From an uncultured Spirochaetales bacterium (GTDB taxonomy: Bacteria > UBP6 > UBA1177): DNA of 64,000 nt. The notes under the pieces were generated by a model. The model saw nothing but the letters and a program-made list of their open reading frames with translations, had not been told where the DNA came from and searched no databases. Every line of letters begins with the position of its first letter. Within the stretch, counting starts at the first letter, position 1. Of the stretch, positions 1 to 9,692 are shown one piece after another. The DNA is taken from contig CACYHH010000007.1 of assembly GCA_902774115.1 (NCBI GenBank), positions 25,543 to 89,542 on the forward strand. The letters are read 5' to 3'. A program made the position numbers and the translations under genes.

Positions 1-1121
1 ACTTTGCTGTAAGGAAGGTATTCCCCGAACGGCGCGAGTTTGATTTTCTTATAAATTTCGCGGATCTTTCCGTCCTGAACAAACCCTGCCGCGTTGTAGT
101 AGCTCATATCTGTCCTGTCAACCATATCCAAACCGACGATCTGCTTCGGAAAGTTGTAAGCCCGCGGAAAATAGCGATCCATTACATAGTCGAAGTTGTC
201 GAAACCTATAGGAATTCTGAGCGGCATCGCCGCTTCGTACCAGACTACAAGGTCGGTATCGCGGTCAAAACTGTTAAGCTGTTCGACAAAAACATCGATC
301 ATCTGAAAAACCGTTTCCTCTTTGGCATTAATGTCGTACTGGTTTATCGCGGGCTGCATCAGAGCGACTTTTATCTCTTTTTCTGGAACAGCTGACTTGA
401 ATGAAATCAGTTTGTAAGCCGAATAGGAAAAAAGTATGCAAAGCACGACTGCGAGAACGATCCCCTCTTTTTTATCGTTCTTTTTGAAGAAAAGCGTGTA
501 GGCGTAAAGCGAGATCCACACGATCATGAACGAAATTATGTAGACCGAACCCAACGACGCCCATTGAAGGATGACTTTGTTCGAATACTGCGAATGACCG
601 AGCGCCGCCCAGAAGAAATCAACAGGAAAAAATGTACGCAGAAATTCGACCGCAGTCCATATCAGAGCGATAAACCACGGTTTGAGCGGAAGCGGAGAAC
701 CTTCTCCGGCGGTTATTGCAGCACCGAAAGTACCGGGGGCAGCCGGTCTTTTGGCAAAAAATCGGCAGAGAATAAAGAATAAAAGCCAGAAAGTGCCGAG
801 GATCAGGAACATCAAAATCAGCGCAAGAATGCCTTCAACCACACCTAAACCGCCGTAAACATTAAGAGAATAGAATATCCAGTAAAAAACGAAGGCATTT
901 GCAGGCATCGTTATCAGATATACCGCCCAAACCTTCTTTTTGAATGTCTGACAGCTGTTCAAAACATGGAAAAAGAGCGGAAGCACCGGAAAAATCAGGA
1001 CCCGGCCCATAAGCTGGTGCAGAAAAACAGGCTCGCTGCTGCCGGGAATAACGAACGGAAAACTGAGTGCAAAACAGAAAATGAAGAAAAAAGCTGCGGC
1101 AAAAATCTTTATTTTAGACAT
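1..1121 (-). CDS. lnt: Apolipoprotein N-acyltransferase (3' part lies beyond the window)
   Basis: This membrane enzyme transfers an acyl chain to the N-terminal cysteine of lipoproteins, the last step of their maturation, on the periplasmic face of the inner membrane. The N-terminal ~240 residues are strongly hydrophobic with several membrane segments. The carbon-nitrogen-hydrolase domain follows: VWYEAAMP matches the family motif carrying the nucleophile-activating Glu, and KIKLAPFGEYLPY matches the conserved Lys/PFGE motif. The reading frame is open to base 1, so the C-terminus is missing. Its ATG directly follows the ybeY stop codon (TAAATG), so it is the third gene of pgpH-ybeY-lnt. The many lipoproteins in this window are its presumed substrates. 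Identification is confident. Confidence 0.93.
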   Translation of the reverse strand, partial: MSKIKIFAAAFFFIFCFALSFPFVIPGSSEPVFLHQLMGRVLIFPVLPLFFHVLNSCQTFKKKVWAVYLITMPANAFVFYWIFYSLNVYGGLGVVEGILALILMFLILGTFWLLFFILCRFFAKRPAAPGTFGAAITAGEGSPLPLKPWFIALIWTAVEFLRTFFPVDFFWAALGHSQYSNKVILQWASLGSVYIISFMIVWISLYAYTLFFKKNDKKEGIVLAVVLCILFSYSAYKLISFKSAVPEKEIKVALMQPAINQYDINAKEETVFQMIDVFVEQLNSFDRDTDLVVWYEAAMPLRIPIGFDNFDYVMDRYFPRAYNFPKQIVGLDMVDRTDMSYYNAAGFVQDGKIREIYKKIKLAPFGEYLPYSK

Positions 1122-1592
1122 TTACTCTTCGCCGCGCCCTTTCCACTGAGGAAAAATCTGCTTCATAACCACGATCTCGGCATCACGCATCTTTGCACGT
1201 TCCGCCGCTTTGTGATGATCGAAACCCAAAAGGTGAAGAATGCCGTGAACGACCATAAAAATCATCTCCTCTTCAAAAGTCGTTCCGTATTTTTCGGCAT
1301 GACTTGCTACAACATCCGTGCAGATAAAGATGTCACCGAGAAGAAACGGCGCGTATTCGGCTCCCTCACCTTCTGCAAAAGCGAAGGAAATAACATCGGT
1401 CGCACGGTCTATATGCCTGTAATTATTATTTATTTCACGGATTCCTTCTTCATCGGTAAAAATCACCGAAACCTCGTAGGGATCTGTCGATTTCAGATTT
1501 TTGTATTTCAGCGCAAGTTTGATCGCTTTGCGCATACCGGCTTTCAAACCGCCTGGCGCGTAACTGCATTCCGAAAAAAACGCTGTTTTCAT
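1122..1592 (-). CDS. ybeY: Endoribonuclease YbeY (rRNA maturation factor)
   Basis: A 156-residue metal-dependent RNase needed for 16S rRNA 3'-end maturation and ribosome quality control. The hallmark zinc motif HGILHLLGFDHH (HxxxHxxxxxH) lies near the C-terminus, and ATDVISFAF matches the conserved strand before it. Length is normal for the family. Its ATG overlaps the end of pgpH by 4 bases (ATGA) and its stop abuts lnt, so translation is probably coupled. Pairing with pgpH is typical of many bacteria, and ybeY next to lnt is typical of Proteobacteria; this locus combines both. Confidence 0.95.
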   Translation of the reverse strand: MKTAFFSECSYAPGGLKAGMRKAIKLALKYKNLKSTDPYEVSVIFTDEEGIREINNNYRHIDRATDVISFAFAEGEGAEYAPFLLGDIFICTDVVASHAEKYGTTFEEEMIFMVVHGILHLLGFDHHKAAERAKMRDAEIVVMKQIFPQWKGRGEE

Positions 1593-4234
1593 TTGGTCTC
1601 CTGTTCCTTCTGCTCAGCTGCTGCAGACGGTTCCTTAACAACCTTGTCCTGCGGATATTTGACCCTGCCGTGATATATTCCGGAGAATGTATTTACAAGC
1701 GAATCTTCTATCGTTTGAAGGTCTTTAGTCGTAATATTGCAGTGAACAAACTGATTTTCCCTGATTTTTCCGGCTATTATCTCCTGAACCCTTGTTTTGA
1801 TGCCGTTTTCAGTCTTTTTATCCAGCGAACGGATCGCAGCTTCGCAACTGTCGGCAATCATAAGGAGTGCAGTCTCTCTCGAACGAGGCGATGGACCTGC
1901 ATACTTGAATTCCGCTTCAGAAACATTGGGATCAGCCTCTTTCGCCTTTTTGTAGAAATATCCGACGAGCGTCGTGCCGTGATGCTCGACTATCGCCGAT
2001 TCTATCTCTTCTCCGAGATGGTATTTTTTTGCAAGCTCAAGACCGTATTTTACGTGGTTCGTTATTATTCTTGCAGACATAGTCGGACGGTAGTTGTCGT
2101 GCGCGTTCTTTCTGTCCCGCTGGTTTTCAGTAAAATATTCGGGTCTTTCGAGCTTTCCGATGTCGTGGAAGTAAGCCATGACTTTGCATTTAAGCGGATT
2201 AAGCCCGAGTTCACGGGCAGCGACTTCGACAAGCGACGCGACCGTAAGCGAATGCTGGTATGTTCCGTTGGCATATACCGACATCTGCTTGATGAGTTCG
2301 TTACTCATAGTCGAATAACCGACATATTTTATGTTCGTGACATAATCCAAAGTCGATTCAAAAAGCGGGATCATTATCGTAAGCAGACCGCCGGAAAGCA
2401 ATGCCGAAACAAACGCACACACGATGGCTGCAAAAACATGGATACCGCTGTGATTCAAAGAAAAATCAAGCATACCTACAACAAGAGCCAGCCCCATCGA
2501 AAAAATCGAAAATTTGAAAGTCTGCCACATGATCTGACCGGAAGATTCGACGTGGAAAATGATATACATGAAAATCAGCGAACCGAAGAGGTAAAAAACA
2601 GGAATGAAGTAGTTTTCCGGGAACAGCATCGTGAGCACTGCCGAAAGAACAAAGAGAAAAAAACAGGCCGTTTCGGTATTGACCAGAACCCTCACCGCAG
2701 CGACGAAAAACGGCAGCGGGAAGAAAAAATATATCGCCTTGTTGTCATAGGCGACTTCCTGAATCCACGGCATCGCGTAGCGCAGAAGGAACAGCGACAT
2801 GAACATCAGCAAAGTCATCAGCAGCAGATCCTTGTTGCGGTATCTGAATTTGCCAATCGAGCGGGTGAAAACAAGAAAAACTATTGAAACAAACGCCGCG
2901 ATATAAAAGAAATTGCCGACAAAGAAATGTTCTCCCGAAATGTTGTCGGACTGTTCCTGCATTACTTTGAAAACTTCGATATCTTCTTTAGTGATAACCG
3001 CCTTCGATGAAATGACGCGCTCGCCTCTCGCAATCTTCCGTTCAGACTTCGGAGCGTTGTTCTTGGCTTCGATTTTGTTAAATTCGGTGATTTCGGAATT
3101 GTAGAAAATCGAATCCTTCATCGTCCATGTTCCGACCTCTGCGACTGTTTCAAAGCCGTGATCCGTAAAATCGGACATGTTAAGTTTATCCTTCATGTGA
3201 AGAATCTCGGCTTTGAGAGCCTGGGAATTTATTATTTTACCGGTCTGAATGAAAAACGAGTTGATCTTTATCGCATCAGATGCCGCTTCCTGGGAATATG
3301 AATCCTTTTTCCTGACGACAATATGCTTCGGAACGTAGTCTGCCGGTATCCCTTCCCGCAGGATGTAGTAGTCGTTCTGGTTGAAGTAGTCTGAAATTTC
3401 GGCAATAGCGTCCGGAATGCGGGCCGGAAAAATGTTTTCGGCAAGTTCCCTAAAAACGTAGTTTGAAAGTGGCGTACCGATTATACGCTCGAAATCGCTC
3501 CGTTTTTTAAGAAAAAGAGCCGGGAGCCCCGTTTTAAATTCACGAAGATCGCTGTTTTTGCCAGAATTTATGACATAATCGGCAAGAATGTCCTGGAATT
3601 CAGGCGGAAACGGAAGATTTTTCGCTGTGATAGTCTCTTTTATGTTCTCTCTCGCAGCATCGCGCATCATTTTGAACGCTTCGCCGAGAGCTTCTAAATT
3701 TTTCCTCTGATCAACGAAATCATAGGTATTAGGCACGTCCTTCTGAGCCCTTTCCTGATTTTTCGAAGTCTCTTCCTCGTTGACTATTACGTAGTCCTTG
3801 TCAGCGATTATCGAATGGTCAATAGTGTGACCGATATTTCTTTCATCCACAGGATAATTTTCTTTTCCGGAATCGGGGATCAGAATCCATGAAAGAAAAA
3901 GCGTAAAAACGAAAAATATTATAAAACGCGACTTCGTGTCATTCTGACGCAGCCACCCGACATATTTTTCAGAAAAATCATCGAATTTTTCAAGCAGGGT
4001 GACATAGTAAAATATCGACGAAAACACGAACCAGACCATGAGCTGAGGCGAAGAATCGCGCCTTTTCTGCCACGAATCATAGATTTTATATGGTTTTTCG
4101 AACTTGCTGAACCGCCAGCGGAAAATATCCTCATCTTCGTTTTCAGATGACTTTTCTATAATGAATTTCAGCTTTTTGAACTCTTTTACGAGCCTGACAT
4201 TCAGATTGTCGTTTGTCTCTCTTAAACTTTCCAT
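1589..4234 (-). CDS. pgpH: PgpH/YqfF-type 7TM HD-domain phosphohydrolase (cyclic di-AMP phosphodiesterase family)
   Basis: An 881-residue membrane protein with the PgpH architecture: an N-terminal membrane segment (about residue 105), a large extracytoplasmic 7TMR-HDED domain (about 140-430), a block of seven membrane helices (about 445-640) and a cytoplasmic HD phosphohydrolase domain (about 655-860). Metal ligands are visible in YQHSLTVA, AYFHDIGKLERPEYF, ITNHV and VEHHGTT. Characterised members degrade cyclic di-AMP, which controls potassium and osmolyte transport. There is an extra N-terminal cytoplasmic stretch of about 90 residues. No cyclase is in the window, so use of cyclic di-AMP is inferred from family. 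It heads the pgpH-ybeY-lnt operon; the usual partner phoH is absent here. Confidence 0.92.
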   Translation of the reverse strand: MESLRETNDNLNVRLVKEFKKLKFIIEKSSENEDEDIFRWRFSKFEKPYKIYDSWQKRRDSSPQLMVWFVFSSIFYYVTLLEKFDDFSEKYVGWLRQNDTKSRFIIFFVFTLFLSWILIPDSGKENYPVDERNIGHTIDHSIIADKDYVIVNEEETSKNQERAQKDVPNTYDFVDQRKNLEALGEAFKMMRDAARENIKETITAKNLPFPPEFQDILADYVINSGKNSDLREFKTGLPALFLKKRSDFERIIGTPLSNYVFRELAENIFPARIPDAIAEISDYFNQNDYYILREGIPADYVPKHIVVRKKDSYSQEAASDAIKINSFFIQTGKIINSQALKAEILHMKDKLNMSDFTDHGFETVAEVGTWTMKDSIFYNSEITEFNKIEAKNNAPKSERKIARGERVISSKAVITKEDIEVFKVMQEQSDNISGEHFFVGNFFYIAAFVSIVFLVFTRSIGKFRYRNKDLLLMTLLMFMSLFLLRYAMPWIQEVAYDNKAIYFFFPLPFFVAAVRVLVNTETACFFLFVLSAVLTMLFPENYFIPVFYLFGSLIFMYIIFHVESSGQIMWQTFKFSIFSMGLALVVGMLDFSLNHSGIHVFAAIVCAFVSALLSGGLLTIMIPLFESTLDYVTNIKYVGYSTMSNELIKQMSVYANGTYQHSLTVASLVEVAARELGLNPLKCKVMAYFHDIGKLERPEYFTENQRDRKNAHDNYRPTMSARIITNHVKYGLELAKKYHLGEEIESAIVEHHGTTLVGYFYKKAKEADPNVSEAEFKYAGPSPRSRETALLMIADSCEAAIRSLDKKTENGIKTRVQEIIAGKIRENQFVHCNITTKDLQTIEDSLVNTFSGIYHGRVKYPQDKVVKEPSAAAEQKEQETK

Positions 4235-4260
4235 TCTTCTCCGCAGACAAAAAACGGGGC

Positions 4261-4289
4261 ATTATGAACCAAAACGCCTTTCAAGTCAA
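4261..4289 (-). promoter_or_regulatory. Candidate sigma70-type promoter for pgpH-ybeY-lnt
   Basis: On the minus strand TTGACT (4284-4289) is followed after 17 bases by CATAAT (4261-4266), ending 26 bases before the pgpH ATG. The -35 box overlaps the last codon of the upstream permease gene. Seen by eye; not tested. Confidence 0.5.
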
Positions 4290-6514
4290 TTCTCTGTTTC
4301 AAGAAGCTGACCTTGGAATATTCCTGAATTTTTGATGAAAAATACCGCCTTGAGAGGTTCCGCAAAAATTTCGAGCTTTTTCGCGTAATCCTCTTCCTCT
4401 CCTTTTGCAGGAGTATTCAGTCCGAGGAAAACGACATCCGCTCCGCTGCTTACCCGGCTGAGGACATGCTCAAAAAGTTCATCTTTTTCCTTAATGATTA
4501 TCATAGGTTCGGCACTTATTCTCGAATCTGCCGAAAGTTTTCTGAGTTCCGCCTCCGCGCCATCTTTTTCCGATTCGTCCGAAACCATTCGAAGAAGTTT
4601 GATGACAGCATCGTCCCACGCCGGAGATTTCGTAAGAAGATAAGCTAAAAGCAGCATCAGATCGCCGTTTCTCTGCAAACCGCCCCACCAGACATGAATT
4701 GTTTTCTGCGAATTTTTGACATTGAAATCCTGCGAAACCTTGCCGATTACCGTCGATTTTTTAAGTGTAGCCATCCGGCGCATGACCGAAAGATAACACG
4801 GCAGATATTTTTCCACATCGTCAGGCCAGCACATCATTATCGTGTTCGAGCGCAGACCCGCAATTCCGTTTGACTGAACCGCAGCAAGGATTCCCTCTTC
4901 GAAATTTTCCATGACAGTCAATTCAGGAAAAACCGAAAGAGAGTGTTTTTTGTAAAAATTCTCCATAAAATCGACTTCTTTCTCGATTTCGAGGTTCTCT
5001 TCGCCGAGTCTGCCGAATATGATTTTCGTGACAGTGACTATTCCGCTGCTGAGACCGAAATCGGAAGCAAATCCGACAAGTTTTATCTGTTTTTCGTTGT
5101 CGTTTATGAAAACCTGAATGTAGGGACGCCAGTTTCTCGGAGTCATTTTGAGGTCTTTCAGCTGAACCAGCGAATTTTTGATGAGATTTTCGTAAACACC
5201 GCGCCTTGCGTCACCGACTGCAGAATTTTGCGCAGCGACACGTCTCAGAATGAAGTAAAGTATCACTTCGATGATTATCGCGACTACGCTGAGCATAGGA
5301 TCAATGAGGAACATTACGATTATGCAGGCGATGCCGCCGACAAGACTGATGACCGCAGGAATTTTGAACTGCGGCCGCCATGAAGGTTCGTTGCTGAGCG
5401 TTTCAAGCGCCGCCGTTATGTTGACAATACCGTAAACCGTAAGGAAAAATATGGTAAGGATCGAAGCTACCGTGTTGAGATCTCCGAGAAAAACCGCTCC
5501 GCAGGCAATAAGCAGAGAAAGCGCAAACGACGCGTACTCCCCTTTTTTCGACTTCAGAAAACCGAGAGCTTTTTTGTTTCCGACCTGATCGCACGCCATC
5601 GCGATAAAAGTCCGCGGCGCACCGAGCATAGATCCCACAGCACTTGAAAAAATCGCTCCGAAAAGCCCCGGAAGTATTACGATATTGCCGTTTACAGGTG
5701 AAATTCTCGACCAGATCATCGGATCTTTCAGCATTTCAGGATCAGATGTAGAACCCATTGAAAGGAAAAGCGGAAGAGTGATATAAAAGGCAAAACCGGT
5801 GAGAGTCGCCGCGATCGCGCCGATCGGAATTGATTTCTGAGGATTTTCAAGATCGCCTGAAAGTCCCAAGCCCGCCATAATGCCGCTTACAGCCGGGAAA
5901 AATATCGCCATCGCCGTAAAAAACGAAAGTTCACCGTGTTTTTGGAAAATTTCACCGGCACTTGCCGGAAAAGTCGAAAAACAATCGGTGAAACTTCCTT
6001 TCATAAAGGCGCCGATTATCAGGAAAAGTATTGAAACCGCTACGAAAATCATAACCGGGATCTGGGTTTTCATCGCAAAACCGGCACCGATGAAAGAAAC
6101 TGCCGCAACAACCGCGATTATTCCGAAAGTAACCGCATAAAGCGAAAACGAAGTCTCGAAAAGCATCTTTATGACTTCGGCGAGACCGAACGAATAGAGC
6201 GTTATCGAAAGCGCCTGAGAAAGAAAAAGAGGAAGTCCGACAGCACCGCCGATTTCAAAGCCCAAACTTCTCGAAACAATGTAGTAAGCTCCCCCTACAC
6301 CCACTTTTTTGTTGGTTGCAATAGATGAAAACGAGAGGGTTGTTATTAAAGTTATCGAATTTGATATAAGAACAATAAAAACCATCGGCCAGAGCCCGAC
6401 AGTTCCGACAAGACTTCCGGCACGCATATACATAATGACACCGAAAATCGTGAGGATCGTCGGGGTATAAACACCTAAAAAAGTTCCGAGTTTTTTATTT
6501 TCACCTTTTTCCAT
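4286..6514 (-). CDS. Cation-chloride cotransporter-like (SLC12-type) APC-superfamily permease
   Basis: About 742 residues. The opening LGVYTPTILTIFGVIMYMR is the bacterial version of the first membrane helix of Na-K-Cl and K-Cl cotransporters. About twelve hydrophobic helices fill residues 15-430. The soluble C-terminal half keeps the family signatures RPYIQVFIND and WWGGLQRNGDLMLLLAYLL, so this is a full-length SLC12-like protein and not a plain amino-acid permease. Substrates are probably K+ or Na+ with Cl-, but amino acids cannot be excluded. I prefer the ATG at 6514: AGAGG sits 6 bases before it, whereas it abuts the alternative ATG at 6520. The gene lies directly upstream of the cyclic di-AMP phosphodiesterase gene. 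Confidence 0.82.
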   Translation of the reverse strand: MEKGENKKLGTFLGVYTPTILTIFGVIMYMRAGSLVGTVGLWPMVFIVLISNSITLITTLSFSSIATNKKVGVGGAYYIVSRSLGFEIGGAVGLPLFLSQALSITLYSFGLAEVIKMLFETSFSLYAVTFGIIAVVAAVSFIGAGFAMKTQIPVMIFVAVSILFLIIGAFMKGSFTDCFSTFPASAGEIFQKHGELSFFTAMAIFFPAVSGIMAGLGLSGDLENPQKSIPIGAIAATLTGFAFYITLPLFLSMGSTSDPEMLKDPMIWSRISPVNGNIVILPGLFGAIFSSAVGSMLGAPRTFIAMACDQVGNKKALGFLKSKKGEYASFALSLLIACGAVFLGDLNTVASILTIFFLTVYGIVNITAALETLSNEPSWRPQFKIPAVISLVGGIACIIVMFLIDPMLSVVAIIIEVILYFILRRVAAQNSAVGDARRGVYENLIKNSLVQLKDLKMTPRNWRPYIQVFINDNEKQIKLVGFASDFGLSSGIVTVTKIIFGRLGEENLEIEKEVDFMENFYKKHSLSVFPELTVMENFEEGILAAVQSNGIAGLRSNTIMMCWPDDVEKYLPCYLSVMRRMATLKKSTVIGKVSQDFNVKNSQKTIHVWWGGLQRNGDLMLLLAYLLTKSPAWDDAVIKLLRMVSDESEKDGAEAELRKLSADSRISAEPMIIIKEKDELFEHVLSRVSSGADVVFLGLNTPAKGEEEDYAKKLEIFAEPLKAVFFIKNSGIFQGQLLETEN

Positions 6515-6543
6515 AGTCATCCTCTAAAAAACAAAACTGCGGC

Positions 6544-6549
6544 ATTATA
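6544..6549 (-). promoter_or_regulatory. Candidate -10 element for the SLC12-like permease
   Basis: A perfect TATAAT on the minus strand about 30 bases before the start codon. No good -35 box is visible at 16-18 bases, so this rests on the -10 alone. Confidence 0.35.
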
Positions 6550-6587
6550 ATAAGATTTTTAAAAATTACGATTCTTTAACTCTCTTT

Positions 6588-9500
6588 TTAATATTCAGCA
6601 GGTCTTCTTCTTCGACTTTGAAAAATCTCACTTCTTTTTGTCAGTTTCTCATACATTTTGAAAAGTTCGGCAACAATTTCAGTTTCACTCATTTTCGGAC
6701 TAAAACCGTAAGCTGACATAACAGCTTTGTCGTTTTCTTTGTGGGCCTTTCTCAATTCCGGCGGCATTGTGCTTTCATCGTAAAGGTCGGCAAGTGACGA
6801 GTCAGGATATTTCGCTCTCGCATCGAGAATAGCCTGCGCGGTTTGCTCGATTTTTGCTTTCTGCGCATCTGTCGGATTGCACCACGGAAAATTGTTGTAA
6901 ACAAGTAATGCCGAATAGCGGTAATCACTTTTTAATCTGCCTGCTACCGTACGCATCCAAGCATTGTGGACGCCGCTTGTCATAATTCCGAACTCATAAA
7001 GCGTTGCATTCGGAATCAGAAGATTTGCGTTGGAAGAGATTACAGCACTGTCAATAAATCCAAGCGGAATATAACGTCTGTTTTCAGATGAAGTGCTCGG
7101 AACCAAAAGATAGTTTCCGCTTTCAGGATGACGGTTTTCGGTAAAGAGATACGGATATGCAGCCCAGTTGCGGGTTGCTTCTTTTTTGCTTGAAGAACGC
7201 ATTTTTTTTACAGCCTCGATCCGTTTCATAACAAGCGGCATCTTCCGAAGTTCAGCAGGACTTGCATTTACAAGCCAGAGACAATAACGTTTTGTACCGT
7301 TGATAAATTCTTCCGCTCCTAAAAATTCACGGATAAATTTTTTCGCATCAGGTTCTGTTTTGATGAAATCGTCGTATTCTTCGGCTGAGACAATAAGATT
7401 TCCACCATCAGTAGGTTGACTGCCCTTGTTCATTTCCGAAACCGCGCAAAGCGGCTTTTTCCTGTTTTCAATAAAAACATTCGGCATATCAAGCAGATAT
7501 CCGTTTATATTCTTAGCTTCGATGACAGTTCCGTCAGCGTTGAAAATCTTTTTATTGTCACACTTTTTATCTTGATTTTGCGTCAGCAAAATCGAATCCG
7601 TGTGGCAACTAAACCCGATAATTACGCAGTGAACCGCCGCCATATTCTTTTTGTCAGTAGTTTCGTTTTCCCATCGGAATGTCCTCCATGCAAAATCAAA
7701 GTGCATTCCGTCAGCAAAGAGCGGTTTCCAGAGATTGGCGACCGTCGCACCTTGCGTTATGGAGTTTGTAGAAACAAAAGCACATCTTGTTTTTGTACTT
7801 TTAATTGTATCAAATGCCTTTTTATACCAGCAGCAGACATAATCGAGATCGCCCGCGCCGCTCCAGTCATTGCCGAAAGTGTAAATCACATCTTCTTTCT
7901 GATGTTTTTCCAGAAATCTTGCTCCCACAAACGGAGGATTTCCGATTATGTAGTCATAAATCACAGATTTGCTGCTGTTTTTTTCAGGAAATTTCTTTTC
8001 TGTAATCTCTTTGGTTGCAACGTTTAGTTCCTTAAAGTGCGCTCCGTAAGGAATTTCAGGCTCATGCACGCAGTATTCCCAAGCTTTTTCTCCGGCTTTG
8101 TAGACATTCAGTTTGTCGGCATAGACAATTTTCTCATTCTGCTCTTCTTCAAGCGTTGACCAATTCATTCTGAGGGCGTTTCCTTCAACAATCGTAGCAC
8201 TTGTCGAAAGAGGCAGGAAATCGAGGTTTTCCTCAACAATTTCCTCGGTTTCTTTCATCATCTGCGATTCTGCGATCCAAAGTGCCGTTTTGGCGACAGT
8301 GACAGCAAAATCGTTGATTTCAATGCCGTAAAACTGCGAAATTTTGACTTTTATAGGCGAGAAGTCATTGCCTAAAAGCTGCTGATTTCCGTGAATCTTT
8401 TTAAGAATTTCATTTTCCAGGCGGCGCAGTGAAATATAGGTTTCTGTTAAGAAATTGCCGCTTCCGCAGGCAGGATCGAGGAACTTCAAATTTGCGATTT
8501 TATTGCGGAATTGCTCCAATTTTATCTTTTGAGACGTGCCGCGTGATGTCTCTACAATTTTTTTAAATTCGGCACGCAAATCATCTAAAAACAGCGGATC
8601 AATGACTTTGTGGATGTTTTCGATGCTCGTGTAATGCATTCCGCCTTTGCGCCGTGTTTCGGGGTTTAAAGTCGATTCAAAAACTGCTCCGAAAATCGTT
8701 GGCGAAATATCGCTCCAGTCAAAACCGGCACTAGCCTTATTCACAAGGATATCTACAATCTCCTCATTAAATCTGGGGATTTCGATTTCGCGCTCGGCAA
8801 AAAGGCCGCCGTTTACATACGGAAACGCCGCCAGATCATCATTAAGATACGGATCTCTACCTTCAGGTTTTGTGTTTAGAATCGCAAATAAATTCAATAT
8901 CTTTTCACGAGTTTCCTCAGGTCTGAATTTTGCAAGATAACGCCCGAACATATCTTTTTCAGAGAAAATTCCGGCATCTTCGGCATAAAGCAGAAAAACA
9001 AGGCGCACACAGAGAATATTCAGAGATTTGAGAGTTTCTGCACTTTCAGGATTTTTGTACTGCTTCAAAATCGCGTCGTAGAGCTTTCCGACAAGTTCTC
9101 CGGCTTTGAGTGAAATTTGTTCTTCCGGCGAAATCGAAGTCTTTTTGGTGTCAATCATAAACTGCAAACATTCAAATTTATTCGGTAAATCCTCGAGCAG
9201 AACCTGAATCGGCTCGCCCTGCGGCTTTTCCATGTCGTAGATCAGAAACTCCTGAAAGTTGCAGGTTATAATCCAGCGAGGACGGCTTGAATAAGGCAAT
9301 TCCGAAGAATATCTTTTTGCCTGCTGGAACGGTGTAAGAAGACTGCCGTCGCTTTGCTTTATCGGTTTGAGTAAATCTTTGTCGAGACTTTTCTGCTCGA
9401 TCATAACGTGAGTCGAAGGAATATAGGCATCAATAAAACTCGTATGGTCAAGATGGACTTTGTCTTCAAAAGTTATGAAATCACTAATGTTTTCGACGTT

Positions 9501-9623
9501 GTAAACATGCTCAAGTAAATCAATCCAAAAAAGTTGGCTTTCACCCTTTTCGTAGCCTTTGCCTTGCCATCTTTCAGTAAATTCCTTAGCCGCTTTTTTG
9601 CGATTTATTGCAGTTTTTGCCAT
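6588..9623 (-). CDS. MmeI-like (Type IIL) fused restriction endonuclease/DNA methyltransferase
   Basis: A 1011-residue single-chain restriction-modification enzyme. The N-terminal domain has the MmeI-type nuclease motif: Asp65 in FIDAYIP, then Glu76-x-Lys78 in MIEQKS. A helical spacer leads to a gamma-class N6-adenine methyltransferase with SAM motif FLDPACGSGNF (about residue 380) and catalytic motif IGNPPFVG (about 560). The C-terminal third holds the target-recognition region (for example SGVHNAWMRTVAGRLKSDYR). In MmeI relatives one protein modifies one strand of an asymmetric site and cuts at a distance. No separate S, R or BREX genes adjoin it. GGAGTGA supports the start. PglX of BREX has similar methylase motifs, but the nuclease motif and the solitary context argue for Type IIL. 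Confidence 0.88.
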   Translation of the reverse strand: MAKTAINRKKAAKEFTERWQGKGYEKGESQLFWIDLLEHVYNVENISDFITFEDKVHLDHTSFIDAYIPSTHVMIEQKSLDKDLLKPIKQSDGSLLTPFQQAKRYSSELPYSSRPRWIITCNFQEFLIYDMEKPQGEPIQVLLEDLPNKFECLQFMIDTKKTSISPEEQISLKAGELVGKLYDAILKQYKNPESAETLKSLNILCVRLVFLLYAEDAGIFSEKDMFGRYLAKFRPEETREKILNLFAILNTKPEGRDPYLNDDLAAFPYVNGGLFAEREIEIPRFNEEIVDILVNKASAGFDWSDISPTIFGAVFESTLNPETRRKGGMHYTSIENIHKVIDPLFLDDLRAEFKKIVETSRGTSQKIKLEQFRNKIANLKFLDPACGSGNFLTETYISLRRLENEILKKIHGNQQLLGNDFSPIKVKISQFYGIEINDFAVTVAKTALWIAESQMMKETEEIVEENLDFLPLSTSATIVEGNALRMNWSTLEEEQNEKIVYADKLNVYKAGEKAWEYCVHEPEIPYGAHFKELNVATKEITEKKFPEKNSSKSVIYDYIIGNPPFVGARFLEKHQKEDVIYTFGNDWSGAGDLDYVCCWYKKAFDTIKSTKTRCAFVSTNSITQGATVANLWKPLFADGMHFDFAWRTFRWENETTDKKNMAAVHCVIIGFSCHTDSILLTQNQDKKCDNKKIFNADGTVIEAKNINGYLLDMPNVFIENRKKPLCAVSEMNKGSQPTDGGNLIVSAEEYDDFIKTEPDAKKFIREFLGAEEFINGTKRYCLWLVNASPAELRKMPLVMKRIEAVKKMRSSSKKEATRNWAAYPYLFTENRHPESGNYLLVPSTSSENRRYIPLGFIDSAVISSNANLLIPNATLYEFGIMTSGVHNAWMRTVAGRLKSDYRYSALLVYNNFPWCNPTDAQKAKIEQTAQAILDARAKYPDSSLADLYDESTMPPELRKAHKENDKAVMSAYGFSPKMSETEIVAELFKMYEKLTKRSEIFQSRRRRPAEY

Positions 9624-9692
9624 ATTTCACTCCGCTAATCACGATTAAAGCATTTTCTCGTATCACATAAACAAACAGAAAACAATTTAACT

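Noticed and set aside
6588..9623. BREX methyltransferase PglX
   Set aside because: Methylase motifs are shared, but the N-terminal D-ExK nuclease fits MmeI, and no BREX partner genes are present.
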